Assembly: GCF_014679505.1 (NCBI RefSeq)
Contig: NZ_CP061474.1
Coordinates: forward strand, 3,176,001 to 3,240,000
DNA: 64,000 nucleotides
Direction of reading: 5' to 3'
From: Geobacillus sp. 46C-IIa
GTDB taxonomy: Bacteria; Bacillota; Bacilli; Bacillales; Anoxybacillaceae
Shown here: piece after piece, positions 38,365 through 48,005 of the stretch
Position numbering within the stretch: position 1 is the first letter of the stretch
Layout of the letters: the number at the start of each line of letters is the position of its first letter
Notes under the pieces: model-generated
Databases searched by the model: none
Told to the model about the DNA's origin: nothing
The model's input: the letters and a program-made list of their open reading frames with translations, nothing else
Program-made: the position numbers and the translations under genes

Positions 38365-39165
38365 ATGGTCCGCCTATACGCCGAGGAGTTGACCGTTCGC
38401 TACGATGACCGGACGATTTTCGAACGCTTGTCTGTCCGCATTCCCGACCAGCAAATCACCGCCATTATCGGGCCGAACGGGTGCGGCAAATCGACGCTGC
38501 TCAAGACGCTGACGCGCATCATTTCGCCACAATCCGGCGCGGTGATGTTGGATGGCCAGGCGATTTCGCAACAGCCAACGAAAGAACTGGCGAAAAAAAT
38601 GGCTATTTTGCCGCAGACGCCGGAAGCAACAAGCGGATTGACCGTCGCTGAGCTCGTCTCGTACGGCCGCTTTCCTTATCAAAGGGGATTGGGCCGCCTA
38701 ACGAAAAAAGATTACGAAGCGATCGACTGGGCGCTTGCCGTGACGAAAACAGCCGATTTGAAACATCGACCGGTTGACGCCCTCTCCGGCGGACAGCGGC
38801 AGCGCGTTTGGATTGCCATGGCGCTCGCTCAAGAAACGGACATTATCTTTTTGGACGAACCAACGACGTATTTGGACATCGCCCATCAGCTCGAGGTGCT
38901 CGAGCTGCTTGAACGACTGAACAAGGAAGAAGGGCGGACAATTGTCATGGTGCTCCATGACATTAACCAGGCAGCGCGGTTTTCCGACTATGTGATCGCC
39001 ATGAAGGCCGGAGCGATCATCAAAGCCGGGCCGAGCGAAGACGTCATCTGCCGCGATGTGCTTCGCGACGTGTTTGGCATTGAAGCTGACATCGGCCGCG
39101 ACCCGCGGACCAACAAACCAGTTTGTTTTACGTATCATTTGCTGAAAGGAGTTTATTCATCATGA
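38365..39165 (+). CDS. Ferric-siderophore ABC transporter ATP-binding protein (266 aa)
   Basis: FepC/FhuC-type ATPase: Walker A IIGPNGCGKSTLLKTL, signature LSGGQRQRVWIAMALAQ, Walker B IIFLDEPTTYLD, and H-loop VMVLHDINQA. The ATG at 38365 follows AAAAGGAGGTGG; the frame is open further upstream but covers the promoter and Fur box. First gene of an ATPase - binding protein - permease - permease operon, an unusual order with the ATPase first. Confidence 0.94.
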   Translation: MVRLYAEELTVRYDDRTIFERLSVRIPDQQITAIIGPNGCGKSTLLKTLTRIISPQSGAVMLDGQAISQQPTKELAKKMAILPQTPEATSGLTVAELVSYGRFPYQRGLGRLTKKDYEAIDWALAVTKTADLKHRPVDALSGGQRQRVWIAMALAQETDIIFLDEPTTYLDIAHQLEVLELLERLNKEEGRTIVMVLHDINQAARFSDYVIAMKAGAIIKAGPSEDVICRDVLRDVFGIEADIGRDPRTNKPVCFTYHLLKGVYSS

Positions 39166-40088
39166 GGAAAACGTGGCTTTCATTGTTGCTTCTTTTTACA
39201 CTCCTGTTAAGCGCCTGCGGCAACGCAGCGGACGACAACAAGAACAACAGCGCTTCACCAGAGAACAAAAAACCGGAAACAATGACGTACCAGTCGGAAA
39301 ACGGACCGGTGGAAGTACCGGCTGATCCAAAACGCGTCGTCGTCTTATCGACGTTTGCTGGACATGTGCTTGCCTTAGACGTTCCGGTCGTCGGCGTGGA
39401 CTCGTGGTCGAAAATGAGCCCGCTCTTTCAAGAAAAACTGAAAGACGCAGAAGCGGTGACAGACGAAGATATTGAAAAAATTATGACGTTAAAACCGGAC
39501 TTAATCATCGGATTATCCAATACGAAAAACGTCGATAAATTAAGCAAAATCGCTCCGACCGTCACGTTTACATACGGAAAGGTTGACTACTTGACACAGT
39601 TTTTGGAAATTGGCAAATTGTTAAATAAAGAACAAGAAGCTAAAGCGTGGATTGACGACTTCAAACAACGGGCACAACAAGCCGGGGAAGACATCCGGGC
39701 GAAAATCGGTGAAAACGCGACCGTCACCGTAGCGGAAAACTTTGATAAGCAGCTGTATGTGTTCGGCAACAATTGGGCGCGCGGCACGGAGATTTTGTAT
39801 CAAGAAATGGGGCTGAAAATGCCAAAAGCTGTAGAAGAACAAGCGCTCAAATCGGGCTATTACGCCGTTTCCCTTGAAGCGCTGCCGCAGTTTGTCGGCG
39901 ATTACCTCATCTTAAGCAAAAACAGCGACGGCGATACATCGTTTATGGAAACGAACACGTTTAAAAACATCCCTGCTGTCAAAAACGGCCGTATGTTCGT
40001 CGCTGATGCCAAGGCGTTTTATTTCAATGACCCGATTACGTTAGACTACCAGCTCGATTTCTTTAAAAAGCATTTTTTAGGCCAATAA
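39162..40088 (+). CDS. Iron-siderophore substrate-binding lipoprotein (308 aa)
   Basis: Lipoprotein signal with lipobox LLLFTLLLSACGNA, then a type III periplasmic-binding fold: VPADPKRVVVLSTFAGHVLALDVPVVGVDSW, LKPDLIIGLSNTKNVDKLSKIAPTV. Similar in layout to FeuA/YfiY. ATG at 39162 overlaps the ATPase stop by 4 bp (ATGA). Likely ligand a catecholate or hydroxamate siderophore; specificity is not evident. Confidence 0.92.
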   Translation: MRKTWLSLLLLFTLLLSACGNAADDNKNNSASPENKKPETMTYQSENGPVEVPADPKRVVVLSTFAGHVLALDVPVVGVDSWSKMSPLFQEKLKDAEAVTDEDIEKIMTLKPDLIIGLSNTKNVDKLSKIAPTVTFTYGKVDYLTQFLEIGKLLNKEQEAKAWIDDFKQRAQQAGEDIRAKIGENATVTVAENFDKQLYVFGNNWARGTEILYQEMGLKMPKAVEEQALKSGYYAVSLEALPQFVGDYLILSKNSDGDTSFMETNTFKNIPAVKNGRMFVADAKAFYFNDPITLDYQLDFFKKHFLGQ

Positions 40089-40155
40089 CGACGAGACGGG
40101 GCGTTCACAGGCAGTGAATGTCCCGTCCTTTCTTGTGAAAAGGAGGAAACCGCCG

Positions 40156-41163
40156 ATGGAAACAAACCGCCGGCTATGGCCGTTTCGTTATACGTTTCTC
40201 TTCTCTCTTATCCTGCTGATGGCCATCTGGTTCGGATCCATGGCCATCGGCGTCGCTGATACAACATGGGGCGACGTATGGCGCGCGCTCTTTTCCGATG
40301 AACAAGGTAAACAACTGGACTTGATTCGCGAGCTCCGTCTGCCGCGGGAAACAGCGGCGGCGGTCGTTGGTGCGGGACTTGCGGTGGCCGGGGCAATCAT
40401 GCAAGGAATGACACGCAACCCGCTTGCCGACCCAGGGCTGCTTGGCTTAACGGCTGGAGCGAATGCAGCGTTGGCTATAACGATGGCCTTTTTTTCTTCC
40501 GCCCATTATCTCATCATCACGGTCGCCTGTTTGCTTGGGGCGGCGGCCGGAGCAGGGATGGTCTTTGGCATCGGCGCCGCCCGCAAAGGCGGCTTTTCTC
40601 CATTGCGCATCGTCCTAGCCGGCTCGGCGGTCTCAGCGCTTTTGTTCGCCATCGCTGAGGGGATCGGCCTTTATTTTCACATCTCGAAAGATGTCTCCAT
40701 GTGGACGTCAGGTGGAGTGGCTGGAACCTCATGGAAGCCATTGTCGATCACCGTTCCGCTTATTGTGATCGGACTCACTATTGCCATGCTGTATTCGCGG
40801 CAGCTGACGATTCTTAGCTTGAGCGAAGACGTCGCCATTGGCGTCGGACAAAAAACAACAGCCGTCAAAACGTGGCTGTTTTTCGCTGTGTTTTTATTAA
40901 CAGGAGCGTCGGTCGCCATCGCCGGCAACATCACCTTCATCGGCTTGATGATCCCTCATCTTGTGCGCGCGATCGCCGGCGCAGATTACCGATTCATCAT
41001 CCCGCTGTCGGCCACGGTCGGCGCGGCCGGCATGATCGTCGCTGATACGGCGGCCCGCACGGTCAATGCCCCGTTTGAAACGCCAGTGGCAGCCATCGTT
41101 GCGGTGATCGGCTTGCCGTTTTTCCTGTTTGTCGTGCGGAAAAAAGGGAGGGGCCTTGAATGA
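40156..41163 (+). CDS. FecCD-family iron permease subunit 1 (335 aa)
   Basis: BtuC/FecCD-type permease with about nine to ten helices; signatures LRLPRETAAAVVGAGLAVAGAIMQGMTRNPLADPGLLG and GNITFIGLMIPHLVRAIAGADYR. ATG 40156 after AAAAGGAGG. Pairs with the next gene as a heterodimeric channel. Confidence 0.94.
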   Translation: METNRRLWPFRYTFLFSLILLMAIWFGSMAIGVADTTWGDVWRALFSDEQGKQLDLIRELRLPRETAAAVVGAGLAVAGAIMQGMTRNPLADPGLLGLTAGANAALAITMAFFSSAHYLIITVACLLGAAAGAGMVFGIGAARKGGFSPLRIVLAGSAVSALLFAIAEGIGLYFHISKDVSMWTSGGVAGTSWKPLSITVPLIVIGLTIAMLYSRQLTILSLSEDVAIGVGQKTTAVKTWLFFAVFLLTGASVAIAGNITFIGLMIPHLVRAIAGADYRFIIPLSATVGAAGMIVADTAARTVNAPFETPVAAIVAVIGLPFFLFVVRKKGRGLE

Positions 41164-42149
41164 GAACGCGCATCACAGTAGTGTTAGGCCTGCTTTTGTT
41201 GCTTATTGCGGCAACAGTCGCCATCGCGTTGGGCACCGGCGAAGCGCCGCTCTCGTACAGCCGCATCATGCCGACGCTGTTTGGCCACGGCTCGATGCAG
41301 GAAGCGTTTATTTTATTTTCTCTCCGTCTGCCACGCATCGTAATTACGTTGCTCGCCGGGATGGCACTCGCCTTATCGGGAGCGATGCTGCAAGGCATCA
41401 CCCGAAATGAGCTCGCCGACCCAGGCATATTGGGCATCAACGCCGGCGCTGGCGCAGGCGTCGCTTTATTCTTTTTATTTTTCCCGATGGAAGCCGGGAC
41501 GTTTCTTTACGCCCTGCCGCTCGTCGCCTTCGTCGGAGCGCTGTTGACAGCAGCAGCCATTTACGCCGTTTCCTACAATCAAACAACCGGGCTGCAGCCG
41601 GTATCGTTCGTCCTCACTGGGGTCGGATTTTCCATGGCGCTCTCCGGGCTCATGATCGTTCTCATTTCCGCCGCTGACCGGACAAAAGTCGATTTTATTT
41701 CTAGATGGCTTTCCGGCAACATTTGGGGAGATGATTGGCCGTTTATTTGGGCGATGCTGCCGTGGCTTGTCATCAGTGCATTGATCGGTCTGTATCGGGC
41801 GAAACGGTTAAACCTTTTGCATTTAGGCGATCCGATCGCCATCGGCGTTGGCGTCCATGTTCGCCGCGAGCGGCTCGTACTGATGGCAACAGCAGTCGCC
41901 GTCGCTGCAGCGGCCGTCGCTGTAACCGGGGGCATCTCCTTTATCGGCCTAATGGCGCCGCACATCGCCAAAATGATCGTCGGACCGCGCCATGAGCGGG
42001 CCATTCCGACATCAATGCTCATCGGCGGCTGGCTGTTGCTCACAGCTGACACGATCGGGCGCAACGTCCTTGCCGAACCTCTCCCAGCAGGAGTCGTTGT
42101 GTCATTACTCGGTGCACCATACTTTATTTATTTGTTATTGAAGCGTTGA
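41160..42149 (+). CDS. FecCD-family iron permease subunit 2 (329 aa)
   Basis: Second BtuC-type permease: LRLPRIVITLLAGMALALSGAMLQGITRNELADPGILGI and GGISFIGLMAPHIAKMIVG. Start overlaps the previous stop by 4 bp. Last gene of the iron operon; a strong terminator follows. Confidence 0.94.
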   Translation: MRTRITVVLGLLLLLIAATVAIALGTGEAPLSYSRIMPTLFGHGSMQEAFILFSLRLPRIVITLLAGMALALSGAMLQGITRNELADPGILGINAGAGAGVALFFLFFPMEAGTFLYALPLVAFVGALLTAAAIYAVSYNQTTGLQPVSFVLTGVGFSMALSGLMIVLISAADRTKVDFISRWLSGNIWGDDWPFIWAMLPWLVISALIGLYRAKRLNLLHLGDPIAIGVGVHVRRERLVLMATAVAVAAAAVAVTGGISFIGLMAPHIAKMIVGPRHERAIPTSMLIGGWLLLTADTIGRNVLAEPLPAGVVVSLLGAPYFIYLLLKR

Positions 42150-42221
42150 ACCTTTTGATGACCATGAGACCGATCAAGGATGGCGGCGAAACTCGTTCAA
42201 CTGCCTTCATCTTCGTCTCTA

Positions 42222-42254
42222 CTCCCGTTTCACGTTGAAGCGGGAGTTTCTTTT
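42222..42254 (+). terminator. Intrinsic terminator of siderophore importer operon
   Basis: CTCCCGTTTC pairs with GAAGCGGGAG (one wobble) followed by TTTCTTTT. The following 42255-42420 contains no gene I can support. Confidence 0.85.
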
Positions 42255-42422
42255 CCATATAGTGCCGAACACTCTCCTACCTACACTCACACTGAGGAAT
42301 AAGAAGTCCTCGGAAACATCTGCTTCACGGCCGGATATGAACTACGCCATCCCGTTGGCTGCCTCACAGACTAAGCAAACAATCCCTTCATTAAAAGCGG
42401 GAGTTTTTCCGTTTGAAATGAT

Positions 42423-42472
42423 AAAAGGACTGCCTCCAAGACCGAAAAACAGCCTTGGGCGCAGCCCTTTTT
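42423..42472. terminator. Long bidirectional stem-loop after dedA-type gene
   Basis: AAAAGGACTGCC.CCAAG pairs imperfectly with CTTGG.GCAGCCCTTTTT. A-run and T-run at either end allow termination on both strands. On the minus strand it follows the DedA gene stop at 42500, where a smaller hairpin AATTCC/GGAATT with TTTT is also present. Confidence 0.55.
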
Positions 42473-42499
42473 GGTAAAACAATTCCTTAAGAGCGGGAA

Positions 42500-43108
42500 T
42501 TAAGAAGCCCGGCGGCGCTTCCAAAAGCGGACAGCCCCAATCAAAATGATCGCAGCAATAATGATATACACCACTTCGGCGTACGCGCCAATCACCTCAG
42601 ACACTTTTCCCCACGACTCACCGAGCGCCGCCCCGATCGAGATCAAAATCGTATTCCAAATGAGCGTTCCCAACACCGAAAGCCAGAGAAACAACCAAAT
42701 ATTCATCTTCGCCATGCCGGCGGGAATCGAAATCAAACTGCGCACCAATGGAATCATGCGGCCAAAGAATACCGCCCACACCCCGTAGCGCTGAAACGTC
42801 CGGTTCGCCTTATCGATGTCTTCCGGCTTCACCCGCAGCCATCCGCCCCAACGGTCAACGATCCGCTCGAGCCGCTCGACCGACAACAGCCGGCCGATGC
42901 CGTACAGCACGATCGCCCCAACAACCGAACCCGCTGTCGCTGCCGCAATGACGCCGGGAACGGTCAGTGACGTGTATGTCGTCATAAACCCGCCAAACGG
43001 CAAAATGACTTCCGATGGAATCGGTGGAAAGATATTTTCCAGCGCGATCATGAGAAAAATGCCGATATAGCCAAATTGCTCCATAAAATCAGTGATCCAT
43101 GCCTGCAC
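42500..43108 (-). CDS. DedA-family membrane protein (202 aa)
   Basis: DedA/alkaline-phosphatase-like family: FGYIGIFLMIALENIFPPIPSEVILPFGG, YGIGRLLS, and FGRMIPLVRSLISIPAGMAKM with family Arg residues. Five or so membrane helices and a basic tail. GTG at 43108 is chosen because GGAGGAAGG lies just before it; an ATG at 43123 overlaps that site. Second DedA paralogue in the window. It stands alone. Confidence 0.88.
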   Translation of the reverse strand: MQAWITDFMEQFGYIGIFLMIALENIFPPIPSEVILPFGGFMTTYTSLTVPGVIAAATAGSVVGAIVLYGIGRLLSVERLERIVDRWGGWLRVKPEDIDKANRTFQRYGVWAVFFGRMIPLVRSLISIPAGMAKMNIWLFLWLSVLGTLIWNTILISIGAALGESWGKVSEVIGAYAEVVYIIIAAIILIGAVRFWKRRRAS

Positions 43109-43344
43109 GGTTCCTTCCTCCATTCACTCGCTCTTCGTCTCTGTATGATGGGTATGCTCCATCCGCACAATCCTTTCCCTATCTTAACAGAAAATCGGCG
43201 GCCGCCGCAAAGCAAAAAACAGAGCGAAAGACGGGTTCCTAAAACAGCCGCTAGGGACAAATCATCGTTCCTAGTGGCATCAATCAGGGAGCGAATAGAG
43301 GCCGAATCCCCCTTCCGTTTAACAAAGGATGTAAAAAATAAAGA

Positions 43345-43391
43345 GAGCTGACTCCAACAGCCCGCGTTTTGGCGAACTTTTGGGTCAACTC
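43345..43391 (-). terminator. Intrinsic terminator after rocD
   Basis: On the minus strand GAGTTGAC pairs with GTCAGCTC (one G-U), followed by TCTTTATTTTTT. The interval 43109-43344 holds nothing else recognisable. Confidence 0.72.
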
Positions 43392-43438
43392 CTTCATCGC
43401 TGTGCGGCATATACATGGCAACGGTTTCTTGTCAATTC

Positions 43439-44656
43439 TCACTGTTTTGGACTGGCAGCCGGCCGAGACAGGACGTTCGCAATCTGCTCGAGCGCCCAAT
43501 CAAGCTCTTCTTTTGTAATAATGAGCGGCGGCGCGAAACGAATGACCGTCTCGTGTGTTTCCTTGCAAAGCAAGCCTTGCTCTTTCAGCGCCTCGCAGTA
43601 CGGGCGCGCCGGGCCGTGCAGTTCGACGCCGATAAACAAGCCACGGCCGCGAATTTCTTTAATATCATCGTTTTGAATTTGTTTTAGTTTCGAAAGGAAG
43701 TATTCGCCAAGTTCAAGCGAACGCTCCGTTAGACGCTCTTCTTCAATCACTTCGAGCGCCGCGATCGACACCGCGCAAGCGAGCGGGTTGCCGCCAAACG
43801 TCGAGCCGTGCGAACCGGGCTCAAACACCGACAAAATATCACGGTTGGCGACGACGCACGAAATCGGGAACACCCCGCCGCCCAACGCTTTTCCTAAAAT
43901 ATACATATCGGGCACAACGCCTTCCCAGTCGCAGGCAAACAACTTCCCTGTCCGTCCGAGTCCGGTTTGAATTTCGTCCGCGATGAACAGGACGTTGTTC
44001 GCTTTGCACACGTCATATGCAGTCTTTAAAAACCCTTGCGGCGGGATGCGGATGCCCGCTTCGCCTTGGATCGGCTCGACGAGAAATGCCGCTGTATTTG
44101 GTGTGATCGCTGCCTTTAGCGCTTCGATATCGCCGTACGGGATGATTTTCACGCCCGGCAACAGCGGTCCAAACCCGCGTTTATAAGCCGGTTCGGACGA
44201 CAACGATACCGCGGCGAGCGTCCGGCCATGGAAGTTGCCTTCACAAACGATAATTTCCGCCTGATTGTCTGCAACGCCTTTCACATCGTATGCCCATCGG
44301 CGCGCTGCCTTCAGTGCCGTTTCCACCGCTTCGGCACCCGTGTTCATCGGCAGCACCATTTCTTTTTTTGTCAACCGGCATACTTTCTCGTACCACGGAC
44401 CGAGCTGGTCGTTATGAAAAGCGCGCGAGGTGAGCGTGACGCGATCGGCCTGCTTTTTCAACGCCTCAATGATCTTCGGATGACGATGACCTTGGTTCAC
44501 TGCTGAATACGCGCTTAACATATCCATATAGCGATTGCCTTCTGGGTCTTTCACCCATACCCCTTCCGCTTCGGAAACGACGATCGGCAGCGGATGATAG
44601 TTGTGCGCCCCATACTGCTCCGTCTGTTTAATAAGCTGTTCAGATTTCGTCGCCAT
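43439..44656 (-). CDS. rocD: Ornithine aminotransferase (405 aa)
   Basis: Class III aminotransferase making glutamate semialdehyde from ornithine: [52 protein letters not shown] and the PLP lysine in [22 protein letters not shown] 44656 gives the RocD N-terminus [20 protein letters not shown]. It follows rocA by about 60 bp with a terminator-like hairpin between. Confidence 0.95.
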   Translation of the reverse strand: MATKSEQLIKQTEQYGAHNYHPLPIVVSEAEGVWVKDPEGNRYMDMLSAYSAVNQGHRHPKIIEALKKQADRVTLTSRAFHNDQLGPWYEKVCRLTKKEMVLPMNTGAEAVETALKAARRWAYDVKGVADNQAEIIVCEGNFHGRTLAAVSLSSEPAYKRGFGPLLPGVKIIPYGDIEALKAAITPNTAAFLVEPIQGEAGIRIPPQGFLKTAYDVCKANNVLFIADEIQTGLGRTGKLFACDWEGVVPDMYILGKALGGGVFPISCVVANRDILSVFEPGSHGSTFGGNPLACAVSIAALEVIEEERLTERSLELGEYFLSKLKQIQNDDIKEIRGRGLFIGVELHGPARPYCEALKEQGLLCKETHETVIRFAPPLIITKEELDWALEQIANVLSRPAASPKQ

Positions 44657-44687
44657 CACAATCCCCCTTTCTATTTCTCCCTCATCG

Positions 44688-44710
44688 AAAAAGGGTGGCC
44701 GCGACCACCC
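44688..44710 (-). terminator. Terminator-like hairpin between rocA and rocD
   Basis: On the minus strand GGGTGG-TCGCGG-CCACCC is followed by TTTTTC. It lies 6 bp past the rocA stop and before the rocD ribosome site, so it could reduce rocD expression relative to rocA. Confidence 0.6.
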
Positions 44711-44715
44711 CGCCA

Positions 44716-46263
44716 TTAAAACATTTCCGATACGGTTTTTGCTTGCATGTGGAGAATTAAATAGTCCGGGCCGCCGGCTTTGGAGTCCGTCCCCGACATA
44801 TTGAAGCCGCCAAACGGCTGATAACCGACAATCGCCCCTGTGCAGCCGCGGTTGAAGTACAAGTTGCCGACATGGAACTCATGACGTGCTTTTTCAAGAT
44901 TCGCTCGGTTGCGCGAAATGACAGCGCCCGTCAGGCCGTATTGCGTGTTGTTCGCGATCTCAAGCGCGTGGTCAAAGTCGCGCGCTTTGGCGAACGCGAC
45001 GACCGGTCCGAAAATTTCCTCCTGCATAATGCGCGCATTCGGATCAACATCGGCAAACACCGTCGGCTGGATGAAGAAGCCTTTCGAGTCGTCTCCTTCC
45101 CCACCAGTCATGAGACGGCCTTCTTGTTTGCCGATTTCGATATATTCCATAATTTTGTTGTACGCGTTTTGGTCAATCACCGGTCCCATAAACGTCGCTT
45201 GCTCCGCCGGGTCGCCGACGTTGAGCTGCTTTGTCAGCTCAACGACGCGGTTCAACACTTGATCGTACACATCTTCGACGATGATCGCGCGCGAGCAAGC
45301 CGAACATTTTTGCCCCGAAAAGCCAAACGCCGAGGCGACAATCGATTGCGCCGCGAGTTCAAGATCGGCTTCTTTATCAACGACGATGGCGTCTTTGCCG
45401 CCCATTTCCGCGATGACGCGCTTCAGCCAAATTTGTCCCGGCTGCACTTTCGCCGCGCGCTCATAAATGCGGATGCCAACATCGCGCGAGCCGGTGAAGC
45501 TGACAAACCGCGTGCGTGGATGGTCGACCAAATAGTCGCCCACTTCGGCCCCGCTGCCTGGGATGTAATTCAGCACCCCGGCCGGAAGCCCGGCTTCTTC
45601 GAGCACTTCCGCGAACTTGTACGCCACGACCGGTGTTGCACTTGCCGGTTTCAGGAGTACCGTATTGCCCGTCACAAGCGAAGCGACGGTTGTCCCCGCC
45701 ATAATGGCAAACGGGAAGTTCCACGGTGAAATGACGACGCCGACGCCAAGCGGGATATAGAAAAAGCGGTTCGTTTCCCCCGGACGGCTTTCCACCGGAA
45801 TGCCGTCTTTCAACTTCAACATTTGCCGCCCGTAATATTCCATAAAGTCGATCGCTTCCGCGGTATCGGCGTCCGCTTCACGCCACGGTTTGCCCGCTTC
45901 TTTCACCAGCCAAGCGGAAAACTCGTGCTTGCGCCGGCGCACGATCGCCGCCGCCCGGAACAAAATATCGGCCCGCGCTTCCGGGCTCGTCCGGCTCCAA
46001 GTGCGGAACGCCTCATCAGCGGTTTTCATCGCCCGCTCCGCCAGCTCTTTGTTCGCTTTCGCCACCCGGCCGACCACTTCCGTTTTGTTCGCCGGATTGA
46101 TCGACGTGATTTTGTCTTCCGTCATCACTCGCTCACCGCCGATCACAAGCGGATAATCGCGCCCAAGCTCCGATTCCACTTTTTTGAGCGCCTCTAAAAA
46201 CGCCTCGCGGTTTGCTTCCACGGTAAAATCCGTGAGCGGTTCATGTCTGTACGGCTGCACCAT
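44716..46263 (-). CDS. rocA: 1-pyrroline-5-carboxylate dehydrogenase RocA (515 aa)
   Basis: ALDH-family enzyme oxidising glutamate semialdehyde/P5C to glutamate. Starts [53 protein letters not shown], catalytic Glu in [14 protein letters not shown], catalytic Cys in [15 protein letters not shown] at 46263 after AAGGAGGATG; the long upstream open frame is overlap with the permease gene. Works with RocD to turn ornithine into glutamate. Confidence 0.96.
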   Translation of the reverse strand: MVQPYRHEPLTDFTVEANREAFLEALKKVESELGRDYPLVIGGERVMTEDKITSINPANKTEVVGRVAKANKELAERAMKTADEAFRTWSRTSPEARADILFRAAAIVRRRKHEFSAWLVKEAGKPWREADADTAEAIDFMEYYGRQMLKLKDGIPVESRPGETNRFFYIPLGVGVVISPWNFPFAIMAGTTVASLVTGNTVLLKPASATPVVAYKFAEVLEEAGLPAGVLNYIPGSGAEVGDYLVDHPRTRFVSFTGSRDVGIRIYERAAKVQPGQIWLKRVIAEMGGKDAIVVDKEADLELAAQSIVASAFGFSGQKCSACSRAIIVEDVYDQVLNRVVELTKQLNVGDPAEQATFMGPVIDQNAYNKIMEYIEIGKQEGRLMTGGEGDDSKGFFIQPTVFADVDPNARIMQEEIFGPVVAFAKARDFDHALEIANNTQYGLTGAVISRNRANLEKARHEFHVGNLYFNRGCTGAIVGYQPFGGFNMSGTDSKAGGPDYLILHMQAKTVSEMF

Positions 46264-46358
46264 TTCGTCATCCTCCTTGAAAAGGCAAAAAAATTTTTCA
46301 TTATAAAACGGTTTCATAGTTATATTATGCAAATGATTATGGCATTTTTCAATTATTT

Positions 46359-47771
46359 TTACTTGGCGGCCTTGAACTCCCCTTTTTCTGCGGCTAGGGG
46401 CTGAACCCGTTTTTTCGCCACAAGGTGGTAGTACCCATAACACGCAAGCAAAAACGGGATGCCGCAGTAAAGCGCGATCCGTTGATCTGGGATAAAGGCC
46501 AGTCCGATGATCGTCGCCATATTCAACGCAAACGCGGCCAGCGGCACGAACGGATACAACGGCGTCCTGTATTTCAGATCGCGCACATCGCCGCCTTCGC
46601 GCAAAAACGCTTTCCGGCCGAAATAGCTTGACAGCGCGATGGAAGCCCACACCGTGACGGCGCCAAATCCGGCGATCGCCGTCAGCCAGACGTACACCGT
46701 ATCTTCCGCATACACGCTGCACAACAGAGACAAGCAGCCGATGGCAATGCTGGCAATAAGCGCATTGATCGGCACGCCGCGTTTCGATAGCTTGCTGAAA
46801 AACGGAGTGACCATGCCTTGGCGCGACATCGACCAGAGGACGCGCGATGTCGCATATAAGCCCGAGTTGGCCACCGACAGCACCGCGGTAATGATGACAA
46901 AGTTCATGATATCGGCTGCATACGGAATGCCAATGTTGTCAAACACCTCAACAAACGGGCTTTCCACAACGCCGGCTTTCTCCCACGGAAACAAACCAGC
47001 CAGCACAAAAATGGCCAAAATAAAGAAGATCAAAATGCGCCATACGGTGTTGCGCAACGCAACCGGCACCGTTTTTTCCGGCTCGCGGCTTTCCCCTGCC
47101 GCCACGCCGACCAATTCCGTCCCCTGGAACGAAAAGTTCACGAGGATCATCGTCGTAAAGATGGCCCAAAACCCGTTTGGAAACAATCCGCCATGATCAG
47201 TAAAATTCGAAAAAAACGGAGCGGGCTGCCCATTTTTCATCTGGATGACGCCAAACATCGCCGCCAGACCGAGAACAATAAAGGCGATGACCGTCAACAC
47301 CTTGATGCTCGAAAACCAAAACTCCACCTCGCCAAATCCTTTGACAGACAACGCATTGATCAAAAACAAGAGCAAAGCGAAGACCGCACAAAACACCCAT
47401 GTCGGCACATCAGGAAACCATCGCTTCATCAAAATGCTGACCGTGAGCAGCTCGATGCCGACCGTCACCGACCAGTTCAGCCATGACAGCCAACCGATGC
47501 AATACCCCACTGCCGGCGAGATGAATTTCGTCGCATACGTCTGATACGACCCGGCATCAGGAATTCTCACGGCCAATTCTCCTAACGAAAGCATGGTCAA
47601 ATACATAACCAATCCGCCAAAAAGATAAGCAACGACGGCCCCTCCTGGCCCCGCCTCATGAATCGTATAACCCGATCCTAAAAACAAACCGGTGCCGATC
47701 ACTCCGCCTAGCGCGATCATAAATAAATGCCTGCTTTTTAGCTCTCGTTTCAGTTCTTGCACTGGTTGCAT
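46359..47771 (-). CDS. rocE: Amino acid permease, RocE-type (470 aa)
   Basis: AAT/APC transporter with 12 helices: [37 protein letters not shown] and [27 protein letters not shown]. Clustered with rocA, rocD and rocR, so it probably imports arginine or ornithine. Lies 95 bp upstream of rocA in the same direction. A cre site and a dyad lie in the intergenic region with rocR. Confidence 0.88.
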   Translation of the reverse strand: MQPVQELKRELKSRHLFMIALGGVIGTGLFLGSGYTIHEAGPGGAVVAYLFGGLVMYLTMLSLGELAVRIPDAGSYQTYATKFISPAVGYCIGWLSWLNWSVTVGIELLTVSILMKRWFPDVPTWVFCAVFALLLFLINALSVKGFGEVEFWFSSIKVLTVIAFIVLGLAAMFGVIQMKNGQPAPFFSNFTDHGGLFPNGFWAIFTTMILVNFSFQGTELVGVAAGESREPEKTVPVALRNTVWRILIFFILAIFVLAGLFPWEKAGVVESPFVEVFDNIGIPYAADIMNFVIITAVLSVANSGLYATSRVLWSMSRQGMVTPFFSKLSKRGVPINALIASIAIGCLSLLCSVYAEDTVYVWLTAIAGFGAVTVWASIALSSYFGRKAFLREGGDVRDLKYRTPLYPFVPLAAFALNMATIIGLAFIPDQRIALYCGIPFLLACYGYYHLVAKKRVQPLAAEKGEFKAAK

Positions 47772-47802
47772 CCGAAAACTCTCCCCTCTCTATGATAGAT
47801 TT

Positions 47803-47816
47803 CGCAACCGCTTACA
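47803..47816 (-). promoter_or_regulatory. cre site upstream of rocE
   Basis: On the minus strand ATGTAAGCGGTTGCG matches the CcpA consensus WTGNAANCGNWNNCW at all but one position. It lies about 32 bp before the rocE start codon, predicting catabolite repression of arginine catabolism. Confidence 0.7.
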
Positions 47817-47877
47817 TTTTTATCAAACAAACAGAACCCCCTTTTATGCAAAATTATTTTTCATTTTTTCTTGTATC

Positions 47878-47898
47878 ACAACTTTATTATGAAGTTGT
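47878..47898. promoter_or_regulatory. Dyad ACAACTT-N7-AAGTTGT between rocE and rocR
   Basis: Perfect 7-bp arms, in the 234-bp divergent region between rocE and rocR. A candidate RocR binding site by position. I found no second perfect copy upstream of rocA. Confidence 0.45.
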
Positions 47899-48005
47899 TT
47901 TTTTCTATTTTCAATATATTTAGCAAAAATTTTTTTCACATCTTTCTTTCCCTTCCCGTCTCCCGTCCGCCTTATGCTATAATACAAAAAAGAGAGGTGC
48001 TGATC

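Noticed and set aside
42255..42420. Possible RNA gene or repeat between the iron operon and DedA
   Set aside because: Apart from terminator-type hairpins at its borders I found no conserved fold, tRNA features or repeat units.
46264..46722. 150-residue N-terminal extension of RocA
   Set aside because: It overlaps the permease gene in another frame; [11 protein letters not shown] with its own AAGGAGG site is the known RocA start.
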